Source: JAQBGV01 sp032128395 (GTDB taxonomy: Bacteria; Planctomycetota; UBA8108; UBA1146). Taken from it: a DNA stretch of 24,872 nt. The notes under the pieces are model-generated. The model was not told the DNA's origin. It saw only the letters and a program-made list of their open reading frames with translations, and ran no database searches. This document shows, piece after piece, positions 1 through 7,140 of this stretch (positions are counted from its first letter, which is position 1; each line of letters starts with the position of its first letter). A program made the position numbers and the translations under genes. The stretch is from assembly GCA_032128395.1 (NCBI GenBank), contig JAQBGV010000121.1:1-24872 (forward strand). The letters run 5' to 3'.

Positions 1-3
1 GCC

Positions 4-26
4 GACTCGACCCAGGAGGTCGAATC
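4..26. other. Small inverted repeat at the left edge, possible terminator of the Ser/Tyr-rich gene
   Basis: Positions 4-12 and 18-26 can pair (8 of 9 positions) around a 5-nt loop. The element lies about 45 nt downstream of the stop codon at 69. No T-run can be seen because the window ends just beyond the stem, so it could be a terminator or part of the next gene. Confidence 0.3.
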
Positions 27-68
27 GGCCGCGCCGTCGCTTCGCACGGTCTCAGAGGAGAATTTCGA

Positions 69-2150
69 CTATTCCGAGGAGAACCCCAGCGATGGGACGG
101 ACTCACAGGAAGGCCGCTCGAGCCACCCTTCGGCGATCGCGTCGGGATGACCGGCCACCTCGCCGGCAGGGGACTCACGACGACGAATCTCCGCCAAGAT
201 CTCGGCGAGCCCGGGGGCATCCGGGTTGAAGATCAGGCTCTCGGCGATGTGGCCGCGCAGCTCCCCGAGCCGGGCACGATCCCCGGCTAGGAGTGCGAGG
301 CTCGCCTCGATCGCCAGTGGCGAGGGTGCGGTCGGATCATCCGCGCGAGCAGAGACGAGCGCCTCCCGGAGTTTGGTCTCCGCGTCGACACCGAGATGGC
401 TCGCGGGGTCCCACCCGTGTCGCAACCAGCGGGGATCGAGTCGCAGCGTCTCTCCCAAAGTCTGGTGCGAGAGGTCCAGATCACCGGTCCCGGCGAGTGC
501 GACGGCGAGGAACCAATGCACGATCGCGCTCGAGGGAACTTCGACGCTCGTGGTGTAGAGCACCTGGGCTGCGTTCTCGTAGGAGCCCGCGCGCAATAGC
601 GTCCACCCCTCACAGAAGTGAAGTTCCGCAGCGGAAAGTTCGCGCTCTGGCTTCGGATCTTCGAGTACGACCTCGCCCGGACTCGCGGAGTAGCGGAGGT
701 ACTCACGGTAGCTGCTCTGGTAGTACGGGACAAAACCGTAGAGGGGAGTGAACGCGTAGTAGCACCCGAAATACGAATATCGAGGGGCGTAGGCGTAGTA
801 CGCGGGCGAGCATCGGTAACGGTAGAAGTAGGGGCTCGAGTAGCAGGCCGAGTAGAACGGATAGCCCCAGGAGGAGCTGTATCCCGAGGAACCACCCCAG
901 CCGAAATACGGGTATCCCACCGACCAGCTCGAGCAGGACCACGGATACCAGGGCGAACCCCACCCCGGATAGCCGAACGAGAGGCCGAACGAGAAACCGT
1001 ACCAGGGATAGCACCCACTCCAAGAAGAAGTTGTGATCGCACCGGAGTGATGCACGTGATTCACCGGCGGCAGAATGGTGACGCCACCTCCGGAGGCGAT
1101 CGGCGCGGCCGGCGGAGAGATTCGAACGGCCTGAGCGCGTGGACCCAGCGAATTCCCCCGGGTCGTGATCTGCCTGCCGCCGGCGACGGGGCGGGTTCCC
1201 CCCCCTCCGCCGAGGCGCTTGGAGACGGATTCCGCCCCGCTGCGCAGATTTCGCGCCTGCGCCCCGAGTTCGACGGTTCTGCCTCTCACGCTGGTCGGGT
1301 CACCTCGCCGGGGTCCGACCACTTGCACTCGACTGGGCAACTGAAACTTTCGCCGCACGGAATCGATCCGCCGCGCAGTCGCGGGGTCACCGCGGTCTAG
1401 ATCGAGAGCACTCGCCCTGCGGTCCGTCTCCAGTCCAAAGCGGTCCCGCAGCGAAGCCCGGAACCCCGGCTCCGAAGAGTCCGAACGGGCTCGGAACGAG
1501 GTGGCAGATGGTACCGGGCGAGCGTCAGGGACACGCCGGTCTCTCGTGCCGCGCACGGAAGATGAACTCGGGGAGCCGCTCGATCGCGAAATCTGCGGCA
1601 GAGTCCGAGCGGGGGTCGCCGATCGACCGATCGACTCAGAGCGAACCGAAGGGGTCGTGGTGCTGCGACCGCTCGACGGCCGAGACGGACGAAACGAGGT
1701 CGAACGGGAAGGCGTTCTCGTGGGAACACTCGGGGTCGTCCTCGTCGTCGGTGCGACACTCGGACTGCGACCACGCTGAGCACTGGACGAGCGAGTCGGA
1801 GCCCGCCCCGTGGGGGCCTGCCGCTGGGGAGCGTTGCGGGTCGCAGGTTGAGATGGGGCACTCCTGGTGGCCGGGCGCGAGGCAGCTCGCGAGGATGATG
1901 GAGATGTCCCGGAGGAGCGCTGACCACCTGAGGAACCCTGTCTCCCTGCTGAACTCTGACCCCCAGAGGAGCTCGATGCTCCAGAAGAACCTCGGGATGG
2001 CCGGGACTGAGCGAGCACATTCGCACGCAGTCCATCGATGGCCGCCCCGGTGAGTGCAGGAGGGGGTGCTGCAACGAGGAGCTCGCCCGCAGCGAACAAG
2101 ACGAGGAAGACACAGAGCCCGATCTTCCGGCCGTTTCGGCGCAGTCGCAT
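69..2150 (-). CDS. Exported Ser/Arg-rich and Tyr/Trp-rich low-complexity protein with C-terminal TPR-like region (693 aa)
   Basis: I do not recognise a named family. Residues 1-28 form a basic start followed by a hydrophobic segment (signal peptide or anchor). Residues 49-235 are a disordered Ser/Arg/Pro/Thr/Gly region with strong positive charge. Residues 376-490 are extremely rich in Tyr, Trp, Phe, Gly and Ser, with scattered Cys. Residues 505-655 are alpha-helical with TPR-like spacing (for example GWTLLRAGSYENAAQVLY, then a second helix pair ending in LDPRW). The start was placed at the ATG at 2150, not an upstream in-frame start, because an AAGGAGG Shine-Dalgarno sequence lies just before it and the hydrophobic segment begins soon after. 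An extended -10-like TGCTAGGAT lies at 2217-2225 without a good -35. The architecture suggests a surface or periplasmic scaffold with an aggregation-prone aromatic domain, but the function is unknown. Confidence 0.8.
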   Translation of the reverse strand: MRLRRNGRKIGLCVFLVLFAAGELLVAAPPPALTGAAIDGLRANVLAQSRPSRGSSGASSSSGGQSSAGRQGSSGGQRSSGTSPSSSRAASRPATRSAPSQPATRNAPQRQAPTGRAPTRSSSAQRGRSPSVAPTTRTTPSVPTRTPSRSTSFRPSRPSSGRSTTTPSVRSESIGRSATPARTLPQISRSSGSPSSSSVRGTRDRRVPDARPVPSATSFRARSDSSEPGFRASLRDRFGLETDRRASALDLDRGDPATARRIDSVRRKFQLPSRVQVVGPRRGDPTSVRGRTVELGAQARNLRSGAESVSKRLGGGGGTRPVAGGRQITTRGNSLGPRAQAVRISPPAAPIASGGGVTILPPVNHVHHSGAITTSSWSGCYPWYGFSFGLSFGYPGWGSPWYPWSCSSWSVGYPYFGWGGSSGYSSSWGYPFYSACYSSPYFYRYRCSPAYYAYAPRYSYFGCYYAFTPLYGFVPYYQSSYREYLRYSASPGEVVLEDPKPERELSAAELHFCEGWTLLRAGSYENAAQVLYTTSVEVPSSAIVHWFLAVALAGTGDLDLSHQTLGETLRLDPRWLRHGWDPASHLGVDAETKLREALVSARADDPTAPSPLAIEASLALLAGDRARLGELRGHIAESLIFNPDAPGLAEILAEIRRRESPAGEVAGHPDAIAEGWLERPSCESVPSLGFSSE

Positions 2151-2356
2151 CCGATCCTCCTTCCCGGGTCCGAGGACGTGGCGTTGCTCCGCGGCACGCC
2201 CCACGCGTCAGAGACCATCCTAGCATGGGGAACGAGGCCGATCCCGGACCGATTCCCGGTGCGGCGAACGCCCTGTGTCGGGGAGCATTCACGAAGAATT
2301 CCCGACTGCCCTGGCCTGGGGCCCGGGAACGGTCCGTCGAGTCGAGTCTGGAGGCG

Positions 2357-2428
2357 AGGAGGCTGTCGGAGAACCTCGATTCGGGCGCGCCCGCTTGCTC
2401 ACCGAACGAGGTTTCCCGACAGCCTCCT
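2357..2428 (-). terminator. Very long hairpin overlapping the stop codon of the histidine kinase gene
   Basis: Arms 2357-2378 and 2407-2428 pair over 22 positions with one mismatch and one G-T. The pairing continues inward (2380-2384 with 2402-2406) after a bulged A at 2379, leaving a 17-nt loop. The kinase stop codon (2427-2429) is inside the stem. No T-tract follows on the minus strand, so this is not a textbook intrinsic terminator. It could be a Rho-assisted or processing stem, an mRNA 3'-end stabiliser, or a relic of a palindromic element. Confidence 0.55.
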
Positions 2429-3644
2429 AGGCCTCGGTGACCAAGTCGAATCGGGGTGCGGGTGAGTTCGAGCCGGCGACTGGGATCCGTACACAAACGC
2501 TCGTCCCTCGGTCCGGGCCGTCCGAATCCACCGTGACTTCTCCACCGTGCGCCCGTACGGCCTGGAAGACGAGCGAGAGGCCGAGTCCGCGCCCCTGGCT
2601 GTGGTTCTCGATGTTTCCGGCGATCTCGAGTGGGCGAAAGATCGAGTCGCGCCGTTCGGGGGCGATCCCGACACCTTGGTCGACAACCGCCAACTCACAC
2701 AGATCACCGTCGCCGGAGACTGTGATCTGGACTGCGCCTCCGGGGCGAGAGAACCTCACAGCGTTGTCGAGGATCCGGTGCACTGCTTTGACGAGCTCGA
2801 GTTCGTCCCCGCTCAGGAGCGATTCGCCGGTGCACTGGACTTCGATTCGAATGCCCTTCGCGATCGCCTTCTCTGCGACGAGGTCCTGAGCACTCCGAAC
2901 CACCCGATCGAGGTGCACCGGCTCCGTGGCGAGCACCCGCTTGCCGGAGAGCCAGCGGAACAGCTCCATGACATCATCGACGAAGTTCCCGAGACTGCGC
3001 CCGGCGTTCCGGATCTCGTCGGCGACCCCTCTCAGCTCCTCCGTGGACTCGCAGAATCCTTGTCCGATCAATTCGGAGAATCCGAGGATCGAAGTCAGCG
3101 GCGTCCGAATCTCGTGGCTCATCAAGGTGATGAACTCGCTCTTCATCTTGTCCAGGCTCTTGAGCTCTTCGTTCTTCATCCGGAGTTCCGCGGTTCGATC
3201 GGCGACCGTCGCCTCCAGGATGTCGTTCTGGTCGCGCAATTGGGAGATCAGCCGTTCGTTCTCCCCCTCGAGGTCGAGCAGATGGAAAGCCCGTTCGAGC
3301 GCCTTGTCGAGTGGGCCGAGCATCTCGTCCACAGGTCCCTTGACGAGGTAGCATGCGGCACCGAGATTCAGCGCGTCCACGGCGATGCGTTCGCTGCCCG
3401 CGGAGGTCATGAAGACCGTCGGGATCTTGAAGCCGGCTCCGTGAATCAGTGCGAGGAGGTCGAGGCCGCCGAGACCGGGCAGCTCGCGCGAGACGATCAA
3501 GAGGTCCGGGGGGGAGACCATGAGGGACTCCCACGCCGCGGCGCCGTCACCGAATGCCTGGACCGCGTACCCGCGGCCACAGAGGAATTCACTCAGTGCG
3601 AGTGAGAACTCCTCCGACTCTTCGGCGAGGCAGATGGTGCGCAT
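2427..3644 (-). CDS. Hybrid sensor histidine kinase with N-terminal pseudo-receiver domain (405 aa)
   Basis: Order of domains: receiver-like domain (about 1-120), coiled coil (about 123-170), HisKA dimerisation/phospho-acceptor domain with the H-box MSHEIRTPL (His177), then an HATPase_c domain with the N-box Asn294, the G1 motif DQGVGI (322-327) and the G2 motif GRGLGLSL (351-358). There are no transmembrane segments, so the protein is cytosolic. The kinase core looks intact. The receiver fold keeps the Thr/Ser of FMTS (about 80) and Lys102, but the position that should carry the phospho-acceptor Asp is Ser52 (in IVSRELPG), and the acidic pair at the N-terminus is Glu-Glu. The start is the ATG at 3644 behind a GGGAGG ribosome binding site, in preference to a GTG at 3677. 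It follows the vanZ-like gene by 36 nt and is probably the last gene of the coaX operon. No partner response regulator lies nearby. Confidence 0.9.
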   Translation of the reverse strand: MRTICLAEESEEFSLALSEFLCGRGYAVQAFGDGAAAWESLMVSPPDLLIVSRELPGLGGLDLLALIHGAGFKIPTVFMTSAGSERIAVDALNLGAACYLVKGPVDEMLGPLDKALERAFHLLDLEGENERLISQLRDQNDILEATVADRTAELRMKNEELKSLDKMKSEFITLMSHEIRTPLTSILGFSELIGQGFCESTEELRGVADEIRNAGRSLGNFVDDVMELFRWLSGKRVLATEPVHLDRVVRSAQDLVAEKAIAKGIRIEVQCTGESLLSGDELELVKAVHRILDNAVRFSRPGGAVQITVSGDGDLCELAVVDQGVGIAPERRDSIFRPLEIAGNIENHSQGRGLGLSLVFQAVRAHGGEVTVDSDGPDRGTSVCVRIPVAGSNSPAPRFDLVTEA

Positions 3645-3680
3645 CGCCCTCCCGGCACCGGAAACAGGGGATCCCACCTC

Positions 3681-4061
3681 TCATCGAAGCCTACGATGGC
3701 GCAAGAGCCGGGGCCAACGGGCCCAGACCAGCGATGCGAGTCCGATCCCCACCCCGTCCGCGACCCAGTCGAAGAACTCGGGGGACCGGCCTGGAACGGC
3801 CCCCTGGTGCCATTCATCCGCCACGGCAGCGATCAGCGAGGCGACGATCCCTCCGGGGATCCACTCCCACCCCGGGCGACGCACTCCCCGCCAGAAACGG
3901 AACGAAGAGAGCAGCAGCGCGTAGAGGATCGCGTGGACGACTTTGTCGGCGTGCGGGATCGATGGTCCTTCGGGGAACGAACCGCCGGGGAGGGCTGAGA
4001 GGAAGAAGATCCCAGTGACCGCCCCCGCCGGAAGGAGCAGGCCGAGGACTCGCAGGGTCAC
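3681..4061 (-). CDS. VanZ-like family integral membrane protein (126 aa)
   Basis: A short, hydrophobic protein with about four membrane segments and the signature residues of the VanZ-like family: a D-K-V-V-H-A-x-x-Y motif at 39-47 and a D-E-W-H-Q followed by P-G-R and Asp98/Asp102 at 82-102. VanZ itself confers low-level teicoplanin resistance, but most members have no known role, so no resistance function should be assumed. The start chosen is the GTG at 4061, whose GTGA overlaps the TGA stop of pyrB by 4 nt, with GGAGAG upstream. An in-frame GTG at 4082 would overlap pyrB more deeply and lacks this arrangement. Translation is likely coupled to pyrB. Confidence 0.85.
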   Translation of the reverse strand: MTLRVLGLLLPAGAVTGIFFLSALPGGSFPEGPSIPHADKVVHAILYALLLSSFRFWRGVRRPGWEWIPGGIVASLIAAVADEWHQGAVPGRSPEFFDWVADGVGIGLASLVWARWPRLLRHRRLR

Positions 4062-4969
4062 CAGGTCTCTCCGAGGCACCACTCGAGCACGGCCATACGG
4101 ACCGCCACGCCGTTCTCCACCTGCTTGAGCACCCGTGACCGGGGACCGTCCGCCACCGCGTCGGTCAACTCGACTCCTCGATTCAGCGGACCCGGATGGA
4201 GGACGACGCAGTGCGGTGGCGTCGCGGCGAGGCGCTCTGCGGTGAACTGATAGCGCTCGACGAACCTCTCGAGATCGATCGGCCGATCCGGGGCGAATCG
4301 CTCCTTCTGAACCCGCAGGAGGATGACCGCGTCCAGGCTCGGGAGAAGTGGCTCGAGTTCTTCCTCGAATCGCGTTCCTTCGGACAACACCTCCGGGTGG
4401 AGTTCGCGCGGAGCGACGCAGACCACCTCCGCACCCGATGCAACGAACGCCTCCACATCCGATCGCGCCACTCGACTGTGGCGAATGTCCCCGACGATCG
4501 CGATCCGGCGTCCGGCCAGGGAGTCGAATTCATCGAGGAGGGTCAGCAGGTCGAGCAGGCCCTGGGTCGGATGGGCAGTGACCCCTTCCCCAGCGCAGAT
4601 GATGGGTCCTCGGGCGACCGCGGCAATCCCGGCGGCGGTGCCGTCCTCTCGATGTCGAACGATCAGCGCGTCGGTCCCCATCGCCTCGATCGTTCGGACG
4701 GTGTCGAACAGGCTCTCCCCTTTTTGAAGACTGGAAGACTCACCGTCGAAGTCGACCACTTCCGCTCCGAGTCGGCGTGCTGCGATCTTGAACGAAATCT
4801 TGGTGCGGGTGCTCGGCTCGAGGAACAGGTGGACGATCTCCCTACCCGCGAGCCGGCCTCGCAGCGTCGAGGGCGGGCTCGTACGGATACATCGTGCGTG
4901 ATCGATGAGTTCACCGATCCCATCCCGACCGAGGGACGCGAGATCGATCAGGTCGCGTCGTTGGCTCAA
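4058..4969 (-). CDS. pyrB: Aspartate carbamoyltransferase catalytic subunit (303 aa)
   Basis: Catalyses carbamoyl phosphate + L-aspartate to N-carbamoyl-L-aspartate, the committed step of pyrimidine synthesis. Visible family motifs: FLEPSTRTKISF with the carbamoyl-phosphate-binding STRT at 53-56, SLQKGES with the active-site Lys83, HPTQGLLDL around 133-141, GDIRHSRVARS (160-170), LRVQKER (219-224) and HPGPLNRG (258-265). The length matches the usual catalytic chain. The start is a TTG at 4969: it overlaps the mnmE-like stop as TTGA and has a GGGGGAGG ribosome binding site five bases upstream. An alternative GTG at 5008 would add 13 residues and extend into the preceding gene. No pyrI regulatory chain or pyrC is adjacent, so the enzyme is probably unregulated by a PyrI-type subunit here, or pyrC lies elsewhere. 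Confidence 0.95.
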   Translation of the reverse strand: MSQRRDLIDLASLGRDGIGELIDHARCIRTSPPSTLRGRLAGREIVHLFLEPSTRTKISFKIAARRLGAEVVDFDGESSSLQKGESLFDTVRTIEAMGTDALIVRHREDGTAAGIAAVARGPIICAGEGVTAHPTQGLLDLLTLLDEFDSLAGRRIAIVGDIRHSRVARSDVEAFVASGAEVVCVAPRELHPEVLSEGTRFEEELEPLLPSLDAVILLRVQKERFAPDRPIDLERFVERYQFTAERLAATPPHCVVLHPGPLNRGVELTDAVADGPRSRVLKQVENGVAVRMAVLEWCLGETW

Positions 4970-6078
4970 GGTGCCCTCCCCCTTCCGCCATGGACGAGCT
5001 CTGTCCACGCTGCTCGCTCGTCCAGCCCCGCCTTTCGACGCCGGAGAATTTCGCGGAGAACTTCGACCTGCCTCCCCGTGATCGGGGTGGGCTCTAGGGG
5101 AAGTTGCTCCGCGCCGAAAATTCGTACGGCGATGGCCGCGCGAAGCTCATCCACTCCTTCGCCTGAGCGCCCCGAGACCGCGAGGTACTGCGAGTGGACA
5201 CGATCGGGCGCAGGGATTTGATCGGCGCGGGACCGGATCCGCAACACCGGTCGCCCGAGAGGGAGATCCAGCTCGAGGGAGGCGTTCCCCGGCGGGGTGA
5301 GGAGGACCACCAGATCCGCAATCGAGATCGCTTCCCGGATGCGCCGTACCCCTTCTATCTCGATTTCTTCCTCCCCCTCACGGAGGCCCGCTCCATCGAT
5401 CCATCTCACCGGGCGATCGGCAAGGGTGCCGGCTTCCTCGATCCGGTCGCGAGTCGTCCCCGGGGTGGGATCGACCACGACCCTCTCCCAGCCGACGAGG
5501 CGATTGAAGAGCGTACTCTTTCCGGCGTTCGGCACCCCCGCGAGTACGATTCGAGGGGGTCGACTGAACGAGAGTGCGGCGGGCGCCCGGTCGAGAGCGG
5601 CTGCGATCGATTCGGATGGCACCGCGGTCCCATCGCTCATCCCCGCTCTCCCCCATGCGATCATCTGCGCCGCCTTGCCGAGGAGAAAGAGTGCGCCGGA
5701 AAGGGTCGGGGCCGAGGCGAGAAGTTGCTGCGCCTCGGCGAAGGGGGTCTCCCCGTTCCTCTCCCAACCCTCGACCGAATCGGGGCGCTCGAGGGCGCCG
5801 AGCTCGGTGAGTCGAGCCCCTACTGCCTCGACCAGGACCGGGTTTCCATGGATCGTCAGGACACCCTCACCATCTCCGAGGGGCACCCACACACCGTCAT
5901 CGATGGCGTTATTCGTGGCATCGACGATCGTGCCGTGGGTCGGTCGATCGACCGACGGCGGGGGCCGAAACGTTCGCGAGAGCCATGGGGCGACGTCCGG
6001 TCCCTCGATCCCGATCGCGGCGATCGCACCCCTCCCCGGGGGAGAGAGCACTCGCCAAAACCGCTCGCGGGCGGACAT
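4966..6078 (-). CDS. mnmE: Divergent, C-terminally shortened MnmE-like GTPase (370 aa)
   Basis: MnmE with MnmG installs the 5-carboxymethylaminomethyl group on wobble U34 of certain tRNAs. The G domain is recognisable: P-loop GVPNAGKST (181-189), the K-loop motif PGTTRD (206-211) typical of MnmE, and a switch II DGAGLRE (228-234; usually DTAGLRE). The NKxD position reads RSRADQ, which is degenerate. The N-terminus keeps SPPGRG (12-17) and a TIHGNP trace (75-80) of the folate-binding region, but the usual PGEFT-RAFLNGK-DL-QAEA helix block is replaced by unrelated sequence. The C-terminus stops at residue 370 after the ITGRQVEVL helix, with no CxGK ending, so the catalytic cysteine is absent. 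The usual length is about 450. The start is the ATG at 6078, which shares one base with the coaX stop (TGATG). The neighbouring overlap with pyrB shows the stop is genuine, not an accidental frameshift. Confidence 0.82.
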   Translation of the reverse strand: MSARERFWRVLSPPGRGAIAAIGIEGPDVAPWLSRTFRPPPSVDRPTHGTIVDATNNAIDDGVWVPLGDGEGVLTIHGNPVLVEAVGARLTELGALERPDSVEGWERNGETPFAEAQQLLASAPTLSGALFLLGKAAQMIAWGRAGMSDGTAVPSESIAAALDRAPAALSFSRPPRIVLAGVPNAGKSTLFNRLVGWERVVVDPTPGTTRDRIEEAGTLADRPVRWIDGAGLREGEEEIEIEGVRRIREAISIADLVVLLTPPGNASLELDLPLGRPVLRIRSRADQIPAPDRVHSQYLAVSGRSGEGVDELRAAIAVRIFGAEQLPLEPTPITGRQVEVLREILRRRKAGLDERAAWTELVHGGRGRAP

Positions 6079-6812
6079 CAATCTGCTTCCTCGAGGGCGA
6101 TTCGCACCCCCTCGAGGGTCAACTGGGGAAGTACCCGCTCGACCGACGGAATGTTCGGCGCCCAGACGGGAGCGCCGCCGCCGGTCGCGATGACGCGGGC
6201 CGCAGGGGCGAACCCTAGTCGGGCCCGCTCGGCGAGGCGCTCGACCCCCCCGATGAGCAGGCCGCTCACTCCCCGGACGATAGAGCTCTCGGTGTCGGTT
6301 CCGAAGGGAGCGAGGTCGGGTGTGAGATTCACCTCGGGGAGGAGGGCAGTCTCACGGGCGAGAGAGCGAGCGAGGAGCTGCGCCCCCGGTAGGATCAGTC
6401 CCCCGCGGAAGACCCCTTCCGCGTCGACGAGATCGAGGGTGATCGCGGTCCCGAAGTCGATGATGACCGCGGCCTCCCCGGGATGATGACGGGACCACGC
6501 AAGGGCGTTCAGGAGGCGATCCACCCCGACCTGTTCCGGGTGGGGAGTGCCGACCTCGATCGGCACATCGCGGTACGAACTGAGAAGGCGGGTGGCTCGG
6601 TCGGATGGAGAGAGGCGAGCGAGCAGTCGATCGGCGACCTCGGAGTGAACGGTGGCGACCCCCACCCGCCCCGCCTGCTCCCACGACACGGGAAGAGCAG
6701 CATCGATTTCGGGATGCCGTAACGACCCGGCTCCCACGACCGCCGAACCACACCAGATGGCCCAGCTCGCGGTGGAGTTCCCGATGTCGATGGTCAGGGT
6801 GGTTTCGGACAC
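6078..6812 (-). CDS. coaX: Type III pantothenate kinase (244 aa)
   Basis: Phosphorylates pantothenate in the first committed step of coenzyme A synthesis; the type III enzyme belongs to the ASKHA fold, needs a monovalent cation and is not inhibited by CoA. Visible motifs: DIGNS (9-13) for phosphate binding, GVDR (96-99), DFGTAITLD (119-127) with the catalytic Asp, and GGLILPG (137-143). The length is normal. The start is a GTG at 6812 with GAGGGG upstream; this is the only start giving the canonical N-terminus. A -10-like TATGAT is seen at 6839-6844, without a good -35. It is the first gene of a tightly coupled set (coaX, mnmE-like, pyrB, vanZ-like, kinase). Confidence 0.95.
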   Translation of the reverse strand: MSETTLTIDIGNSTASWAIWCGSAVVGAGSLRHPEIDAALPVSWEQAGRVGVATVHSEVADRLLARLSPSDRATRLLSSYRDVPIEVGTPHPEQVGVDRLLNALAWSRHHPGEAAVIIDFGTAITLDLVDAEGVFRGGLILPGAQLLARSLARETALLPEVNLTPDLAPFGTDTESSIVRGVSGLLIGGVERLAERARLGFAPAARVIATGGGAPVWAPNIPSVERVLPQLTLEGVRIALEEAD

Positions 6813-6939
6813 CGTCGCCCCTCGCTTTCCGCGCAGCGATCATAGGCGACGCGACCCCGCGGGCGGAGGGGGGGCCATCGGTTTTGGCTGAGTCCCTCGC
6901 GCCCCCCCCACAACCAGAAGGCGGCCGAACCAGAGGCCA

Positions 6940-6964
6940 GCGTTTGTGGGTGAATCGGTCATGG
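6940..6964. repeat. REP-like repeat, copy A (truncated)
   Basis: Starts with the same GCGTTTGTGGGT block as copy B, followed by GAATCGG as in copy C, then diverges. It lacks the two hairpins seen in B and C, so it appears to be a partial or decayed copy. Confidence 0.6.
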
Positions 6965-7001
6965 CCAGACCCCTCGCTACCAGCCCGAGCCGAAAAGCGA
7001 G

Positions 7002-7074
7002 GCGTTTGTGGGTGGATCGGAAGCGGCTCTGTCGCGAGCGAGGGGGGGCCTTGCGCGAGCCCCCTCAAGAAATA
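7002..7074. repeat. REP-like repeat, copy B
   Basis: Begins GCGTTTGTGGGT, then GGATCGG, a small hairpin (GCGGC-TCT-GTCGC, one G-T pair), GCGAGC, and a second hairpin in which 7040-7046 pairs with 7060-7066 (7 bp). It ends CCCCCTCAAGAA. Copy C shares nearly the whole unit. Confidence 0.75.
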
Positions 7075-7076
7075 CT

Positions 7077-7140
7077 GCGTGAATCGGGAGCGGCTCCGCC
7101 GCGAGCGAGAGGGGGCGTTGCGAAAGCCCCCTCAAGAACT
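7077..7140. repeat. REP-like repeat, copy C, abutting the pilT stop codon
   Basis: Same unit as copy B but with an 8-base deletion in the leading block. The first hairpin is GCGGC-TCC-GCCGC (7090-7102), a perfect 5-bp version of the copy B stem. The second pairs 7109-7116 with 7126-7133 (8 bp, 9-nt loop). The end of the unit runs into the pilT stop (7139-7141). On the minus strand the hairpin follows pilT directly but has no T-run, so it may stabilise or end the transcript without being a classic terminator. Confidence 0.75.

Larger units (their letters stand above)
6813..7138. other. Intergenic region between coaX and pilT, dominated by structured repeats
   Basis: This 326-nt stretch has no coding region I can support. 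Its right two thirds consist of three related repeat copies, listed separately. The left part holds C- and G-runs (for example 6867-6874 and 6902-6909) and the presumed coaX promoter and ribosome binding site. Confidence 0.6.

Noticed and set aside
287..1042. Second minus-strand protein inside the Ser/Tyr-rich gene
   Set aside because: It is a different frame of the same strand, rich in Arg/Ser/Thr without motifs, and lacks a ribosome binding site; the 69-2150 frame has the signal peptide and TPR-like end.
3681..4061. Glycopeptide resistance gene
   Set aside because: Only the broad VanZ-like membrane family is supported; no vanA/H/X/R/S genes are nearby, so a resistance role cannot be claimed.
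4966..5110. A frameshift as the cause of the short MnmE C-terminus
   Set aside because: The stop codon forms a tight TTGA overlap with pyrB, and no CxGK-like ending is left in the other frames before pyrB begins.
7036..7066. Intrinsic terminator of pilT in the repeat hairpins
   Set aside because: The stems are strong but are not followed by a T-run on the minus strand, so they are reported as repeat structure.
6940..7140. CRISPR array
   Set aside because: The units are unequal, lack spacers of constant size and contain two hairpins each; no cas genes are present.
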